Shown here piece after piece: positions 48,899-57,748 of a DNA stretch of 64,000 bases. Both the position numbers and the translations under genes were made by a program. The notes beneath the pieces were generated by a model, which was given only the letters and a program-made list of their open reading frames with translations, was not told the DNA's origin and did not search any database. This DNA comes from Microbacterium stercoris (GTDB lineage: Bacteria > Actinomycetota > Actinomycetes > Actinomycetales > Microbacteriaceae), in NCBI RefSeq assembly GCF_017592545.1, contig NZ_JAGFOA010000002.1, forward strand, positions 599,914 through 663,913, given 5' to 3'. Each line of letters opens with the position of its first letter. Position 1 is the stretch's first letter.

Positions 48899-48928
48899 CC
48901 TGTCCAGGGGTAGACCGCCCCTGACAGG
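48899..48928 (+). promoter_or_regulatory. hairpin overlapping the infB ribosome-binding site
   Basis: Bases 48899-48904 and 48906-48910 pair with 48918-48928 (11 bp, one bulged C). The 3' arm includes ACAGG, part of the infB SD CAGGAG (48925-48930). Folded, it would hide the SD, so it may regulate infB or end the nusA-ylxR message. Confidence 0.5.
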
Positions 48929-48934
48929 AGAATT

Positions 48935-51718
48935 GTGGCAAAACCACGCGTACATGAGATCGCTGCGGAGATCGGCGTCGACAGCAAGGTCGCCCTGGCG
49001 AAGCTCAAGGAGCTCGGCGAGTTCGTGAAGAGCCCGTCGTCGACCATCGAGCCGCCGGTCGCGCGCAAGCTGCGCGCGGCGTTCGAGGCCGAGGGCGCCA
49101 AGCCCGCCGCCCCCGCGGCATCGGCTCCGGCGAAGCCCGCCGGTCGCCCCGGTCCCGCGCGCCCGTCGGCCGCCAAGCCCGGCGCGCCGACCCCCGGCCC
49201 GAAGCCGGCCCCGGCGAAGCCCGCCAAGGCCGAGGCTCCGGCCGCTCCGGCGCCCGCCGCGCCCGCGGCCGCCCCCGCGCCCGCCGCTCCGGCCCCCAAG
49301 GCCGAGGCGCCCGCCGCGACCGAGGCCCCCAAGCCCGGCGGTCCGCGCCCCGCAGCCCCCGGTGGGCAGAGCGGCGCCCCGAAGCCCGGCGGTCCCCGCC
49401 CGGGCAACAACCCGTTCGCCTCGGCGCAGGGCATGGGACAGCGTCCCGCCGGCCCGCGTCCGGGCAACAACCCCTTCGCCTCGGCGCAGGGCATGGGCCA
49501 GCGCCCGTCGCCCGGCAACATCCCGAAGCCCCAGCCGCCCCGTCCCGGTGCGCCCCGTCCGGGCGCCCCGCGTCCCGGTGGCCCCGGTCGGCCCGGCGGT
49601 GCCGGTCGTCCCGGTGGCGGCGGTCGTCCCGGCGCTCCGTTCCAGCAGCGTCCGGGTGGCCCCGGTCGCCCCGGCGGCGGCGGCGGATTCCGTCCCGGCG
49701 GCGCGCCCGGTGGCGCGCCCGGCGGTGGCTTCCCGGGCCGTCCCGGTCCCGGCGGTCGCGGCCGCGGTGGCACCGCCGGCGCGTTCGGCAAGGGCGGCGG
49801 CAAGTCGAAGCAGCGCAAGTCGCGTCGTGCGAAGCGCCAGGAATTCGAGATGCGGTCGGCGCCGGTGGTCGGCGGCGTCAACGTCCAGAAGGGCAACGGC
49901 GAGATCATCCGCCTGCGCCGTGGCGCTTCGATCTCCGACTTCGCCGACAAGCTCGAGGCTCTGCGCGGCTACACCGTGCAGCCCGGCACGCTCGTGACCA
50001 TCCTGTTCAACCTGGGTGAGATGGCCACGGCGACCGAGTCGCTCGACGAGGCCACGTTCGAGATCCTCGGCGACGAGCTGGGTTACAAGATCCAGATGGT
50101 CTCGCCCGAGGACGAGGACAAGGAGCTCCTCGAGGGCTTCGGTCTCGACCTCGAGCAGGAGCTCGCGGACGAGGACGAGGACGACCTCGAGATCCGTCCC
50201 CCGGTGGTCACCGTGATGGGTCACGTCGACCACGGAAAGACGCGACTGCTCGACGCCATCCGCCAGACCAACGTGGTCGAGGGCGAGGCCGGTGGCATCA
50301 CGCAGCACATCGGTGCGTACCAGATCTGGACCGAGCACGAGAACATCGAGCGCGCGATCACCTTCATCGACACCCCGGGTCACGAGGCGTTCACCGCCAT
50401 GCGTGCCCGCGGTGCGCAGGTGACCGACATCGCGATCCTCGTGGTCGCGGCCGACGACGGCATCATGCCGCAGACGGTCGAGGCCCTGAACCACGCCCAG
50501 GCGGCCGGTGTGCCGATCGTGGTCGCGGTCAACAAGGTCGACAAGCCCGAGGCCAACCCGGCCAAGGTGCGCCAGCAGCTCACCGAGTACGGCCTGGTGG
50601 CCGAGGAGTACGGCGGCGACGTGATGTTCGTCGACGTGTCGGCCCGTCAGGGCACCGGCATCCAGGATCTGCTCGACGCCGTGCTGCTCACGGCCGACGC
50701 GGGTCTGGACCTCACGGCGAACCCGAACAAGGCGGCGCGCGGTGTCGCGATCGAAGCGAAGCTCGACAAGGGTCGCGGTTCGGTCGCCACGGTGCTCATC
50801 CAGTCGGGAACGCTGCGTGTCGGCGACGCGATCGTCGCGGGTCAGGCCTACGGCCGCGTCCGCGCCATGATCGACGAGAACGGCGATGCGGTCGAGGAGG
50901 CCTGGCCTTCCCGCCCGGTGCAGGTGCAGGGTCTCAACTCGGTGCCCCGCGCCGGCGACACCTTCATCGTCACCGATGAGGACCGCACGGCCCGTCAGAT
51001 CGCCGAGAAGCGCGAGGCGGCCGCCCGCAACGCGCAGCTCGCCAAGGCCCGCAAGCGCATGTCGCTCGAGGACTTCACCCGCGCTCTCGAAGAGGGCAAG
51101 GTCGAGTCGCTCAACCTCATCATCAAGGGCGACGTGTCGGGTGCCGTGGAGGCGCTCGAGGAGTCGCTCCTCAAGATCGAGGTCGACGACAGCGTCCAGC
51201 TGCGCATCATCCACCGCGGTGTGGGTGCGATCACCGAGTCGGATGTGAACCTGGCGACGATCGACAACGCGATCGTCATCGGCTTCAACGTCCGCCCCGA
51301 CACGAAGGCCCGTGAGGCCGCTTCGCGCGAGGGTGTGGACATCCGGTTCTACTCGGTCATCTACAACGCGATCGACGACGTCGAGGCATCGCTCAAGGGC
51401 ATGCTCAAGCCGGAGTTCGAGGAGAAGCAGTCGGGTGTCGCGGAGATCCGCGAGGTCTTCCGTTCCTCCAAGTTCGGCAACATCGCCGGTGTCATCGTCC
51501 GCTCGGGAACGATCACGCGCAACGCCAAGGCGCGCGTCATCCGCGACGGCGTGGTGCTGGCCGATGGCCTGGCGATCGAGTCGCTGCGCCGCTTCAAGGA
51601 CGACGTCACCGAGGTCCGCACGGACTTCGAGGCGGGTATCGGCCTCGGCAAGTACAACGACATCCAGATCGGCGACGAGATCGAGACCATCGAGATGGTC
51701 GAGAAGCCTCGCCAGTGA
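48935..51718 (+). CDS. infB: translation initiation factor IF-2
   Basis: GTPase that brings fMet-tRNA to the 30S subunit. The 927-residue protein has an N-terminal IF2-N domain (1-45), a long Pro/Ala/Gly-rich disordered part (about 46-290) with repeats of [11 protein letters not shown] and AQGMGQRP, a second IF2-N-like segment (about 310-400), the G domain with G1 GHVDHGKT (429-436), G3 DTPGHEAF, and G4 NKVD (533-536), then domains II-IV. The GTG start begins [18 protein letters not shown]; the SD is AGGAG 5-9 nt upstream. The disordered region is typical of high-GC Actinobacteria. It is followed by a strong hairpin. Confidence 0.97.
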   Translation: MAKPRVHEIAAEIGVDSKVALAKLKELGEFVKSPSSTIEPPVARKLRAAFEAEGAKPAAPAASAPAKPAGRPGPARPSAAKPGAPTPGPKPAPAKPAKAEAPAAPAPAAPAAAPAPAAPAPKAEAPAATEAPKPGGPRPAAPGGQSGAPKPGGPRPGNNPFASAQGMGQRPAGPRPGNNPFASAQGMGQRPSPGNIPKPQPPRPGAPRPGAPRPGGPGRPGGAGRPGGGGRPGAPFQQRPGGPGRPGGGGGFRPGGAPGGAPGGGFPGRPGPGGRGRGGTAGAFGKGGGKSKQRKSRRAKRQEFEMRSAPVVGGVNVQKGNGEIIRLRRGASISDFADKLEALRGYTVQPGTLVTILFNLGEMATATESLDEATFEILGDELGYKIQMVSPEDEDKELLEGFGLDLEQELADEDEDDLEIRPPVVTVMGHVDHGKTRLLDAIRQTNVVEGEAGGITQHIGAYQIWTEHENIERAITFIDTPGHEAFTAMRARGAQVTDIAILVVAADDGIMPQTVEALNHAQAAGVPIVVAVNKVDKPEANPAKVRQQLTEYGLVAEEYGGDVMFVDVSARQGTGIQDLLDAVLLTADAGLDLTANPNKAARGVAIEAKLDKGRGSVATVLIQSGTLRVGDAIVAGQAYGRVRAMIDENGDAVEEAWPSRPVQVQGLNSVPRAGDTFIVTDEDRTARQIAEKREAAARNAQLAKARKRMSLEDFTRALEEGKVESLNLIIKGDVSGAVEALEESLLKIEVDDSVQLRIIHRGVGAITESDVNLATIDNAIVIGFNVRPDTKAREAASREGVDIRFYSVIYNAIDDVEASLKGMLKPEFEEKQSGVAEIREVFRSSKFGNIAGVIVRSGTITRNAKARVIRDGVVLADGLAIESLRRFKDDVTEVRTDFEAGIGLGKYNDIQIGDEIETIEMVEKPRQ

Positions 51719-51809
51719 TGCCACGGTGCGAGCGAGGCGGCCACCATCCGGCCGCCGAGCGCGCACAGCGAGTCGAGACGCGGACATCCGCGCGGCTCAG
51801 GTTCTGAAA

Positions 51810-51851
51810 GAATGGCCCTGTCGGGGGTTTCGATCCCCGACAGGGCCATTC
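51810..51851 (+). terminator. strong hairpin between infB and rbfA, 17-bp perfect stem
   Basis: Arms 51810-51826 and 51835-51851 are exact complements around an 8-nt loop that can partly close (GT, TA pairs). It lies 91 bp after infB and 35 bp before rbfA. Such a hairpin should end infB transcripts, yet no clear promoter for rbfA is visible after it. Confidence 0.85.
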
Positions 51852-51886
51852 GGCCCCCTCGGCGGGGCAGATTGAAGGAGGACTCC

Positions 51887-52336
51887 ATGGCGGGTCAGGA
51901 ACGACAGGCGAGGCTCTCGGATCGGATCCGGGTGATTCTGGCCGAGCGGCTGGAGAAGGGCCTGCGGGATCCGCGGCTCGGCTTCGTGACGATCACGGAT
52001 GTGCGTGTCACGGGCGATCTGCAGCACGCGTCGGTCTTCTACACGGTCTACGGATCGGACGAGGAGCGCGAGGCCAGCGGCGCTGCCCTGCGGGCGGCGA
52101 CCGGCATGCTGCGCAGCGAGGTGGGCAAGAAGCTCAACACCCGTCTGACGCCGTCGCTCGAGTTCATCGCCGATGCGCTGCCCGAGAGTGCCAGCACGCT
52201 CGACTCGCTGCTGCGTGAGGCTCGCGAGCGCGATGCCGCAGTGGCGGGCATCGCGGCGGGCGCCACGTACGCCGGCGACGCCGATCCCTACGTCAAGCCT
52301 CGGGAGATCCCCGAGGAGGAGGAGATCGAGGACTGA
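51887..52336 (+). CDS. rbfA: ribosome-binding factor A
   Basis: A 149-residue 30S maturation factor with a KH-like fold that binds near helix 1 of 16S rRNA. It starts MAGQERQARLSDRIRVILAERLEKGLRDPRLGFVTITDV, the family opening, and continues with SVFYTVYGSDEEREAS. The C-terminus is an acidic tail with EEEEIED. GAAGGAGG ends 5-6 nt before the ATG at 51887. An earlier in-frame ATG falls inside the upstream hairpin and has no SD, so it is rejected. It ends in a terminator. Confidence 0.94.
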   Translation: MAGQERQARLSDRIRVILAERLEKGLRDPRLGFVTITDVRVTGDLQHASVFYTVYGSDEEREASGAALRAATGMLRSEVGKKLNTRLTPSLEFIADALPESASTLDSLLREARERDAAVAGIAAGATYAGDADPYVKPREIPEEEEIED

Positions 52337-52348
52337 TCCTCGACCCTC

Positions 52349-52377
52349 CGAAGGCCGCCCTGCGAGGGCGGCCTTCG
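52349..52377 (+). terminator. rbfA terminator hairpin, 13-bp perfect stem
   Basis: Arms 52349-52361 and 52365-52377 enclose a 3-nt loop, followed by TCGTTCC. It begins 12 bp after the rbfA stop. Confidence 0.85.
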
Positions 52378-52409
52378 TCGTTCCCGGCCCCATGGAACCC
52401 GGGCCGGTT

Positions 52410-52415
52410 TACGGT
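52410..52415 (+). promoter_or_regulatory. leaderless -10 element of the MDR oxidoreductase gene
   Basis: TACGGT ends 6 nt before the ATG at 52422. Confidence 0.5.
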
Positions 52416-52421
52416 GAGGTC

Positions 52422-53438
52422 ATGCGTGCTGCGATCTACTCCGAGCCCGGTCCGTCCTCCGTTCTCCGCGTCGTCGAGCGCCCCGTTCCCGAGCCCGGTG
52501 CCGGCGAGGTGCGGGTGCGGGTGGTGCGCGCGGGAGTGAACCCCACCGACTGGAAGTTCCGCCAGGGCGCGATGGGCGAGCTCGCGTTCGCCGAGATCGC
52601 GCCCGGCCAGGACGCGAGCGGCGTCGTCGATGCCCGGGGCGAGGGCGCGACCGGTGTGGCCGTCGGCGACCGCGTGTGGACGTACCTGACGCAGCACGGC
52701 CGGCCGTACGGATCGGCGAGCGAGTACGTGGTGGTGCCGGTGGCGCAGGCCGTCCCCCTGCCGGAGGGAGCCTCCTTCGACCTCGGAGCGTCGCTGGGCG
52801 TGCCCGCGATCACGGCGCATCGCCTGCTGACCTCCGGGCCGGTGAGCCGCCTCGCGCCCGGTGCGCTCGCCGGTCGGACCATCCTCGTGCAGGGTGGCGC
52901 GGGTGCGGTCGGCAACGCCGCCATCCAGCTCGCCGTGTGGGCCGGCGCCACCGTGATCGCCACGATCAGCAGTGACGAGAAGGCCGCTCTCGCGCGTGCG
53001 GCCGGCGCGGCGCACACCGTCGACTACACAACCGGCGACGCCGCGGGCCAGATCCGCGCGATCGCCCCCGACGGGGTCGATCTCATCGTCGAGGTGGCGC
53101 CCGCGGTGAACGCCGAGCTCGACAGGGAGGTCGCGGCACTCGGCGGCACGATCGCCGTCTACGCGAACAACGGCGGCGACGAGATGACGCTGTCGGTGCG
53201 CGCGACGTTCTCGAAGAACCTGCGCTACCAGTTCGTGCTGCTGTACACGGTCGATCCGGATCTTCTCGCCGCCGCGACCGAGGACATCACCGCCGCCATC
53301 GCCGACGGGGCGCTGGAGGTGGGCGAAGAGCACGGCGTGCCCCTGCACCGTTTCCCGCTGGAGCAGACCGCGGCCGCGCACGACGCGGTCGAGGGCGGCG
53401 CCATCGGCAAGGTGCTGATCGAGGTCGCGCCCGAGTGA
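52422..53438 (+). CDS. zinc-independent MDR-family NADPH:quinone oxidoreductase
   Basis: A 338-residue MDR-superfamily enzyme. An N-terminal GroES-like domain (about 27-130, with GEVRVRVVRAGVNPTDWKFRQG) is followed by a Rossmann domain with VQGGAGAVGNAAIQLA near residues 159-174. Zinc-binding Cys residues of alcohol dehydrogenases are absent, so it is more like quinone oxidoreductase or zeta-crystallin. The substrate is unknown. The frame is open upstream into rbfA, but the leaderless -10 fixes the start at 52422. It converges with mutY, 3 bp apart, with no room for a terminator. Confidence 0.87.
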   Translation: MRAAIYSEPGPSSVLRVVERPVPEPGAGEVRVRVVRAGVNPTDWKFRQGAMGELAFAEIAPGQDASGVVDARGEGATGVAVGDRVWTYLTQHGRPYGSASEYVVVPVAQAVPLPEGASFDLGASLGVPAITAHRLLTSGPVSRLAPGALAGRTILVQGGAGAVGNAAIQLAVWAGATVIATISSDEKAALARAAGAAHTVDYTTGDAAGQIRAIAPDGVDLIVEVAPAVNAELDREVAALGGTIAVYANNGGDEMTLSVRATFSKNLRYQFVLLYTVDPDLLAAATEDITAAIADGALEVGEEHGVPLHRFPLEQTAAAHDAVEGGAIGKVLIEVAPE

Positions 53439-53441
53439 GCC

Positions 53442-54305
53442 TCAGCGCGGCAGGTGGAGGGCGCCGTCCTCGGCCTCGATGAGGCCGTCGTCGAGCAGGC
53501 TCAGGATGGCGCGGTCGCGTTGCAGGCGATCGGGCCAGTCGCCGATCACCGCCTGCTGCGGCAGCGATCCGGACTCGCGAAGGGCCCGCAGCACCGCACC
53601 TCGCGCCTGTCGGTCTGAGCCCTCGTACTTCGCCTGACGGCGCCGCAGATCCGGGGTCTCGGGGCGGCCCTCGCTCACCCACGCGCAGATGTCGAGCAGG
53701 GGGCACACATCGCACCGCGGAGTGCGCGCGACGCAGACCACGGCGCCGAGCTCCATGGCCGCGGCGTTGACGATCGCCGCGGCGTCGTCGCCCTCGGGAA
53801 GCAGGGCCTCCATGTCGTCGAGGTCGCGGCGGTGCGGCGGACCCGGCTGCGCGCGCCCGTGCACCGCGCGGGCGATGACGCGGCGGGTGTTCGTGTCGAC
53901 GACGGGATGCCGGTCGCCGTACGCGAAGGTCGCGACGGCTCGCGCGGTGTAGTCGCCGATGCCGGTGAGGGCGAGCAGTGCGTCGACGTCGCGCGGCACC
54001 ACGCCGTCGTGGCGGTCCCGGATCTCGACGGCCGCGCGGTGCAGCCACAGCGCGCGCCGCGGATAGCCGAGGTTCGCCCACTGCCTCACGGCCTCGGCCG
54101 GTGCATCGGCTGCCAGGGCGGTGGGCGTCGGCCAGCGTTCGAGCCACGCCTCCAGCAGCGGGATCACCCGGTTCACCGGCGTCTGCTGCAGCATGAACTC
54201 GCTCACCAGCACACCCCAGGCGCCGAAGCCCGGCGCGCGCCACGGAAGATCGCGCTGCTCCCTGGCGTACCAGGGGATCAGGCGCGCGGCGATCTCGGAG
54301 GGCAT
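53442..54305 (-). CDS. mutY: A/G-specific adenine glycosylase
   Basis: Removes adenine mispaired with 8-oxoguanine. The 287-residue protein has the catalytic Glu in SEFMLQQTPV (E36), the HhH motif LTGIGDYTARAVATFAYG near 114-131, and a [4Fe-4S] cluster ligand set C-x6-C-x2-C-x5-C in CVARTPRCDVCPLLDIC. E. coli MutY is about 350 residues with a C-terminal NUDIX-like domain that recognises 8-oxoG. That domain appears shortened or absent here. The ATG at 54305 follows TAGGCT by 6 nt, so the mRNA is leaderless. It converges with the MDR gene. Confidence 0.93.
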   Translation of the reverse strand: MPSEIAARLIPWYAREQRDLPWRAPGFGAWGVLVSEFMLQQTPVNRVIPLLEAWLERWPTPTALAADAPAEAVRQWANLGYPRRALWLHRAAVEIRDRHDGVVPRDVDALLALTGIGDYTARAVATFAYGDRHPVVDTNTRRVIARAVHGRAQPGPPHRRDLDDMEALLPEGDDAAAIVNAAAMELGAVVCVARTPRCDVCPLLDICAWVSEGRPETPDLRRRQAKYEGSDRQARGAVLRALRESGSLPQQAVIGDWPDRLQRDRAILSLLDDGLIEAEDGALHLPR

Positions 54306-54311
54306 CCGTCC

Positions 54312-54317
54312 AGCCTA
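54312..54317 (-). promoter_or_regulatory. leaderless -10 element of mutY
   Basis: TAGGCT on the minus strand ends 6 nt before the mutY ATG at 54305. Confidence 0.5.
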
Positions 54318-54327
54318 GGTCGGCAGC

Positions 54328-54771
54328 TCACCGACGCTGCGTCGCCCGCCGGATCATCGGCGTGTGCGGGATGCCGTCCTCGACGAACTCGGCGCCGTCG
54401 GGCTCGAATCCGAAGCGCGCGTACCAGCCGGTGAGGTGAGACTGGGCGTCGAGCCGCACCGTCTGGCCCTCGCACGCAGCGAGCGCGCCGCGCATCAGCT
54501 CGGCCGCGAGGCCCTTTTCGCGTGCCTGCGCGGCGGTCGCGACGCGGCCGATCCGGCGATCCTGGCCATCCGTGAGCAGCCGCAGCGTCGCGAGCATCGC
54601 CGATCCGTCGGTCGCCCAGAACTGGATCGTCGCCGGCTCGACATCGCGGCCATCCAGCTCCGGATAGGGGCAGTCCTGCTCCACGACGAACACGTCGACG
54701 CGCAGACGCAGGATCTCGTACAGATCGAGGGGCGAGAGGTCGACGGTCGGGGCGGAGCGGAACGAGATCAC
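54328..54771 (-). CDS. GNAT-family N-acetyltransferase, ElaA-like
   Basis: A 147-residue acetyltransferase of the GNAT fold. The ElaA-like opening LYEILRLRVDVFVVEQDCPYPELDGRD (about 17-43) and the acetyl-CoA-binding block RIGRVATAAQAREKGLAAELM (about 73-93, with the R-x-x-G-x-A type loop) are clear. A later WYARFGFEPDG segment is the usual GNAT beta5 region. The acceptor is unknown. The GTG start follows TACCCT by 6 nt, so it is leaderless. It lies 22 bp from mutY on the same strand and diverges from truB with starts 107 bp apart. Confidence 0.87.
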   Translation of the reverse strand: MISFRSAPTVDLSPLDLYEILRLRVDVFVVEQDCPYPELDGRDVEPATIQFWATDGSAMLATLRLLTDGQDRRIGRVATAAQAREKGLAAELMRGALAACEGQTVRLDAQSHLTGWYARFGFEPDGAEFVEDGIPHTPMIRRATQRR

Positions 54772-54777
54772 CGATCC

Positions 54778-54783
54778 AGGGTA
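54778..54783 (-). promoter_or_regulatory. leaderless -10 element of the ElaA-like gene
   Basis: TACCCT on the minus strand ends 6 nt before the GTG at 54771. Confidence 0.5.
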
Positions 54784-54865
54784 CGGGCGCGGGGAGCGTC
54801 ATCGCCCGGCGACGGCGAGCGTCGCGGCAGGCAGCCCGTCGCACGGAGGCCGAGCGGTGGACACG

Positions 54866-54871
54866 TACCCT
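54866..54871 (+). promoter_or_regulatory. leaderless -10 element of truB
   Basis: TACCCT ends 7 nt before the ATG at 54879. GGAGGG lies between but is too close for a usual SD. Confidence 0.5.
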
Positions 54872-54878
54872 GGAGGGT

Positions 54879-55796
54879 ATGAGTCCTGCGTCCGGCATCC
54901 TGCTCGTCGACAAGCCGGGCGGCATCACCAGCCATGACGTGGTGGCCCGCACGCGTCGCGCGTTCGGCACGCGCAAGATCGGCCACGCCGGCACGCTCGA
55001 TCCGATGGCCACGGGCCTGCTGGTGCTCGGCATCGAGGGGGCCACACGACTGCTGACCTACCTCGTCGGCCTCGACAAGACGTACGAGACGACGATTCGC
55101 CTGGGTGCAGCCACGACGACGGACGACGCCGAGGGCGAGACCGTCTCGACGGCGGCGGCCGGCGCGCTCGACTCCGTGACCGACAGCCGGATCGCCGACG
55201 GCGTCGCGCGGCTGACCGGGCGGATCTCGCAGGTGCCGAGCACGTTCTCGGCCATCAAGGTCGACGGCAGGCGCGCATATGACCTCGCCCGGGCGGGCGA
55301 GGACGTCGAGCTGAAGGCCCGCGAGGTCACGATCTCGCGCTTCGCCGTCGGCGAGTCGCGGCGGACGGCGCTCGCCGACGGGACCGAGGTGATCGACCTC
55401 GACGCGACGATCGACTGCTCCTCGGGCACGTACATCCGGGCTCTCGGGCGTGACCTCGGCGCCGATCTCGGCGTCGGCGGGCACCTCACGATGCTGCGTC
55501 GCACCCGCATCGGCCCGTTCGAGCTCGCCGATGCGCACACGCTCGAGGCTCTCGCCGACGGGGCTCCCGCGCTGCTCGATCCAGCGGAGGTTGCGTCGCG
55601 CGTGCTCGGGCGGCTCGATGTCACGGCGGGGGAGGCGCGCGACCTGCGCCACGGCAAGAAGCTCGCGGGGCAGGCCGGTCGCCTCGAGGGAGACCTCGCC
55701 GCCGCCGTCGACCCGGAGGGCGTGCTGGTCGGCGTCGTCGAGCGACGGGGCGAGGCCCTCAAGAGCGCGATGAACATGCCGGAGGTGACGGCGTGA
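54879..55796 (+). CDS. truB: tRNA pseudouridine-55 synthase
   Basis: Makes pseudouridine 55 in the T-loop of tRNAs. The 305-residue product has the catalytic Asp D41 in HAGTLDPMATGLL, GATTTDDAEGE near 76-85, the KVDGRRAYDLARAG block near 127-140, and a C-terminal PUA-like part. truB normally lies near rbfA in bacteria; here it is separated by five genes in all directions but stays in the same region and is followed by ribF. The ATG is set by TACCCT 7 nt upstream. The next gene's GTG overlaps its stop, indicating coupling. Confidence 0.95.
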   Translation: MSPASGILLVDKPGGITSHDVVARTRRAFGTRKIGHAGTLDPMATGLLVLGIEGATRLLTYLVGLDKTYETTIRLGAATTTDDAEGETVSTAAAGALDSVTDSRIADGVARLTGRISQVPSTFSAIKVDGRRAYDLARAGEDVELKAREVTISRFAVGESRRTALADGTEVIDLDATIDCSSGTYIRALGRDLGADLGVGGHLTMLRRTRIGPFELADAHTLEALADGAPALLDPAEVASRVLGRLDVTAGEARDLRHGKKLAGQAGRLEGDLAAAVDPEGVLVGVVERRGEALKSAMNMPEVTA

Positions 55797-56161
55797 TCCT
55801 GTGGTTCACGATCCTGCAGCTGGTGGTCGCGATCGCGGCGGGGCTGCTCGCGGTGATCCTGGGGCTCGCCGGGCGTCGTCCCAGCGACCTCACCGTCGGA
55901 TCCCTGGTGCTGGTGGAGCTGCTGCTGATCGCGCAGGTCGTCATCGCCATCGTCGCGCCCCTCGCCGGCAATCCGCCCACGGGCAGCCTGCTCGAGTTCT
56001 GGGTCTACCTCGTCTCGGCGGTGCTGCTTCCCGTGGCCGGCGTCGCGTGGGCCCTCATCGAGCGCAGCCGTTGGAGCACCGTGATCATGGGCGTGGTCGC
56101 CCTGTCGATCGCCGTGATGGTGTGGCGCATGCAGATCATCTGGACCGTGCAAGTGGCCTGA
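55793..56161 (+). CDS. small four-helix membrane protein between truB and ribF
   Basis: A 122-residue hydrophobic protein with four predicted membrane helices (about 2-25, 36-58, 68-88, 96-116). The segment IERSRWSTVIMGVVALSIAVMVWRMQ ends the chain. I do not recognise a domain with a known function. The GTG start overlaps the truB stop (GTGA), so it is coupled to truB. It is followed after 57 bp by another small membrane protein. Both sit within the truB-ribF interval, where such small membrane proteins are common in Microbacteriaceae. Confidence 0.75.
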   Translation: MILWFTILQLVVAIAAGLLAVILGLAGRRPSDLTVGSLVLVELLLIAQVVIAIVAPLAGNPPTGSLLEFWVYLVSAVLLPVAGVAWALIERSRWSTVIMGVVALSIAVMVWRMQIIWTVQVA

Positions 56162-56202
56162 CCGCCGCCGCGGCGCCGAGGCGCGGCACAGCCGGGCGCG
56201 CC

Positions 56203-56208
56203 TAGACT
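56203..56208 (+). promoter_or_regulatory. candidate -10 ahead of the membrane gene at 56219
   Basis: TAGACT ends 10 nt before the ATG at 56219, with GGAGGG in between. This arrangement leaves a very short leader with an SD-like element. Confidence 0.35.
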
Positions 56209-56218
56209 GGAGGGCGCT

Positions 56219-56683
56219 ATGACCACCCCCGTCGCTCCTTCCGCGCACACCGCGGCCCCCGTCGCCGCCAAGCGCATGACCGGCATCGGCCGCGTGCTCG
56301 TGATCGTCTACGCGGTGATGGCCCTCGGTGCCACCGGCCGTTCGTTCGTGCAGATCGTCGAGCGCTTCGACCACGCCCCGCTCGCGTTCTCGCTGTCGGC
56401 CGCGTCGGCACTCGTGTACATCCTCGCCACGCTGGCGCTGATCTTCTCGCGTCGCGAGGCCTGGTACCGCATCGCCTGGGTCGCGATCGTGTTCGAGCTC
56501 GTCGGTGTTCTCGCGATCGGCACGGTCTCGCTCGTGGTGCCCGAGCTGTTCCCCGAGGCGACCGTGTGGTCCGGCTTCGGCATCGGCTACGTCTTCATCC
56601 CGCTGGTGCTGCCCTTCCTCGGCCTCTGGTGGCTGTTCACGCACCGCACGCGCGTCGCGGCGAAGACCGGATCGGCAGAGTGA
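56219..56683 (+). CDS. small membrane protein preceding ribF
   Basis: A 154-residue protein with a 20-residue Pro/Ala-rich N-terminus and four predicted helices (about 25-45, 58-77, 86-108, 120-143). No domain of known function was identified. It may belong to a family of actinobacterial membrane proteins next to ribF. Its stop TGA is overlapped by the ribF GTG (56680), so translation of ribF depends on it. TAGACT with GGAGGG upstream suggests it can start its own transcript. Confidence 0.75.
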   Translation: MTTPVAPSAHTAAPVAAKRMTGIGRVLVIVYAVMALGATGRSFVQIVERFDHAPLAFSLSAASALVYILATLALIFSRREAWYRIAWVAIVFELVGVLAIGTVSLVVPELFPEATVWSGFGIGYVFIPLVLPFLGLWWLFTHRTRVAAKTGSAE

Positions 56684-57675
56684 TCCTCTTCGAGGACGTC
56701 GCCGAGATCCCGGCGGACTTCGGCCCGACGGTGGTCGCCATCGGCAAGTTCGACGGTGTGCATGCGGGGCATCGCGCCATCATCGAGAAGATGCTCGTCG
56801 ACGCGGCGTCATCCGATGTGCGCACGGTCGCGGTCACCTTCGACCGGAACCCCCTGGCGATCATCGCTCCGGATCGCTGCCCGCGCTCGCTCGTCGGCGT
56901 CACGCAGAAGGCCGAGCTGCTCAGCCGCACCGGCATCGACGCGACCCTCGTGCTGCGCTTCGACGAGGCGCAGGCGAGCGAGGAGGCCGAGAGCTTCGTG
57001 CGGCGCATCCTCGTAGAGGGTCTGAAGGCGCGGCGTGTGCTCGTCGGATCCGACTTCCGCTTCGGACGCGGGGGGTCTGGTGATGCCGACCTGCTGCGTC
57101 GGATGGGCGCCGAGCTCGGCTTCGAGGTCGAGGTCGTGGCCGACGTGGCGAGCGCCGGCGACGGCAGGCGCGTCTCGTCGACATGGATCCGCGAGCTGCT
57201 CGAGCAGGGCGACATCGAACGAGCGACGAAGCTTCTCGGACGCCCGCCGTCCATCGTGGGCGAGGTCGTGCACGGTCTCAAGCGCGGCCGCGAGCTGGGT
57301 TTCCCGACGGCGAACCTCTCGCCGGACGCCGAGGGCTACATCCCCGCCGACGGCGTCTACGCGGGCTGGCTCGTCGCCCGCACGCCCGAGAACGTGCTGC
57401 GGTCGGGCGTGCGCTATCCGGCGGCGATCTCGGTCGGCACCAACCCGACGTTCGACGACGTCCAGCATCGCCAGGTCGAGGCATATGTGCTCGACGAGAC
57501 GGATCTCGACCTGTATGGCCGCCAGGTGGAGGTGACCTTCGTGAAACGGATCCGCGGAATGGTCGCCTTCGAGGGGATCGACGCGCTGATCGAGCAGATG
57601 CACGACGACGTCGCCCGCGCGCGCGAGGCCCTCACGGCCGCCCCGCTCTGGATCCGCGACGCCTCCACGCTCTGA
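56680..57675 (+). CDS. ribF: bifunctional riboflavin kinase/FAD synthetase
   Basis: Converts riboflavin to FMN and then FAD. The 331-residue product has an N-terminal FAD synthetase domain with GKFDGVHAGHRAII near residues 21-34 (nucleotidyl-transferase HxGH type), DFRFGRGGSGD near 124-134, and SSTWIRELL near 166-174. The C-terminal kinase domain carries GRELGFPTANLSP near 206-218 and TFDDVQHRQVEAYVLD near 250-265 with the catalytic Asn/Glu region. A GTG at 56680 overlaps the preceding stop. The frame extends further upstream, but that part overlaps the preceding gene. It converges with deoC across a hairpin. Confidence 0.95.
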   Translation: MILFEDVAEIPADFGPTVVAIGKFDGVHAGHRAIIEKMLVDAASSDVRTVAVTFDRNPLAIIAPDRCPRSLVGVTQKAELLSRTGIDATLVLRFDEAQASEEAESFVRRILVEGLKARRVLVGSDFRFGRGGSGDADLLRRMGAELGFEVEVVADVASAGDGRRVSSTWIRELLEQGDIERATKLLGRPPSIVGEVVHGLKRGRELGFPTANLSPDAEGYIPADGVYAGWLVARTPENVLRSGVRYPAAISVGTNPTFDDVQHRQVEAYVLDETDLDLYGRQVEVTFVKRIRGMVAFEGIDALIEQMHDDVARAREALTAAPLWIRDASTL

Positions 57676-57693
57676 GGGAGATCCCACCCGTTT

Positions 57694-57737
57694 CGTGACG
57701 AAGGCGGGGCGGCATCGGCCGACCCGCCTTCGTCACG
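57694..57737 (+). terminator. bidirectional terminator between ribF and deoC, 15-bp stem
   Basis: Arms 57694-57708 and 57723-57737 are exact complements with a 14-nt loop. It lies between the convergent stops of ribF and deoC, so it likely terminates both. Confidence 0.85.
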
Positions 57738-57748
57738 TGTCAGGGGGC

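Noticed and set aside
48764..51787. A 1007-codon minus-strand frame opposite infB
   Set aside because: It mirrors IF-2, including the Gly/Pro-rich part, and has no domain of its own.
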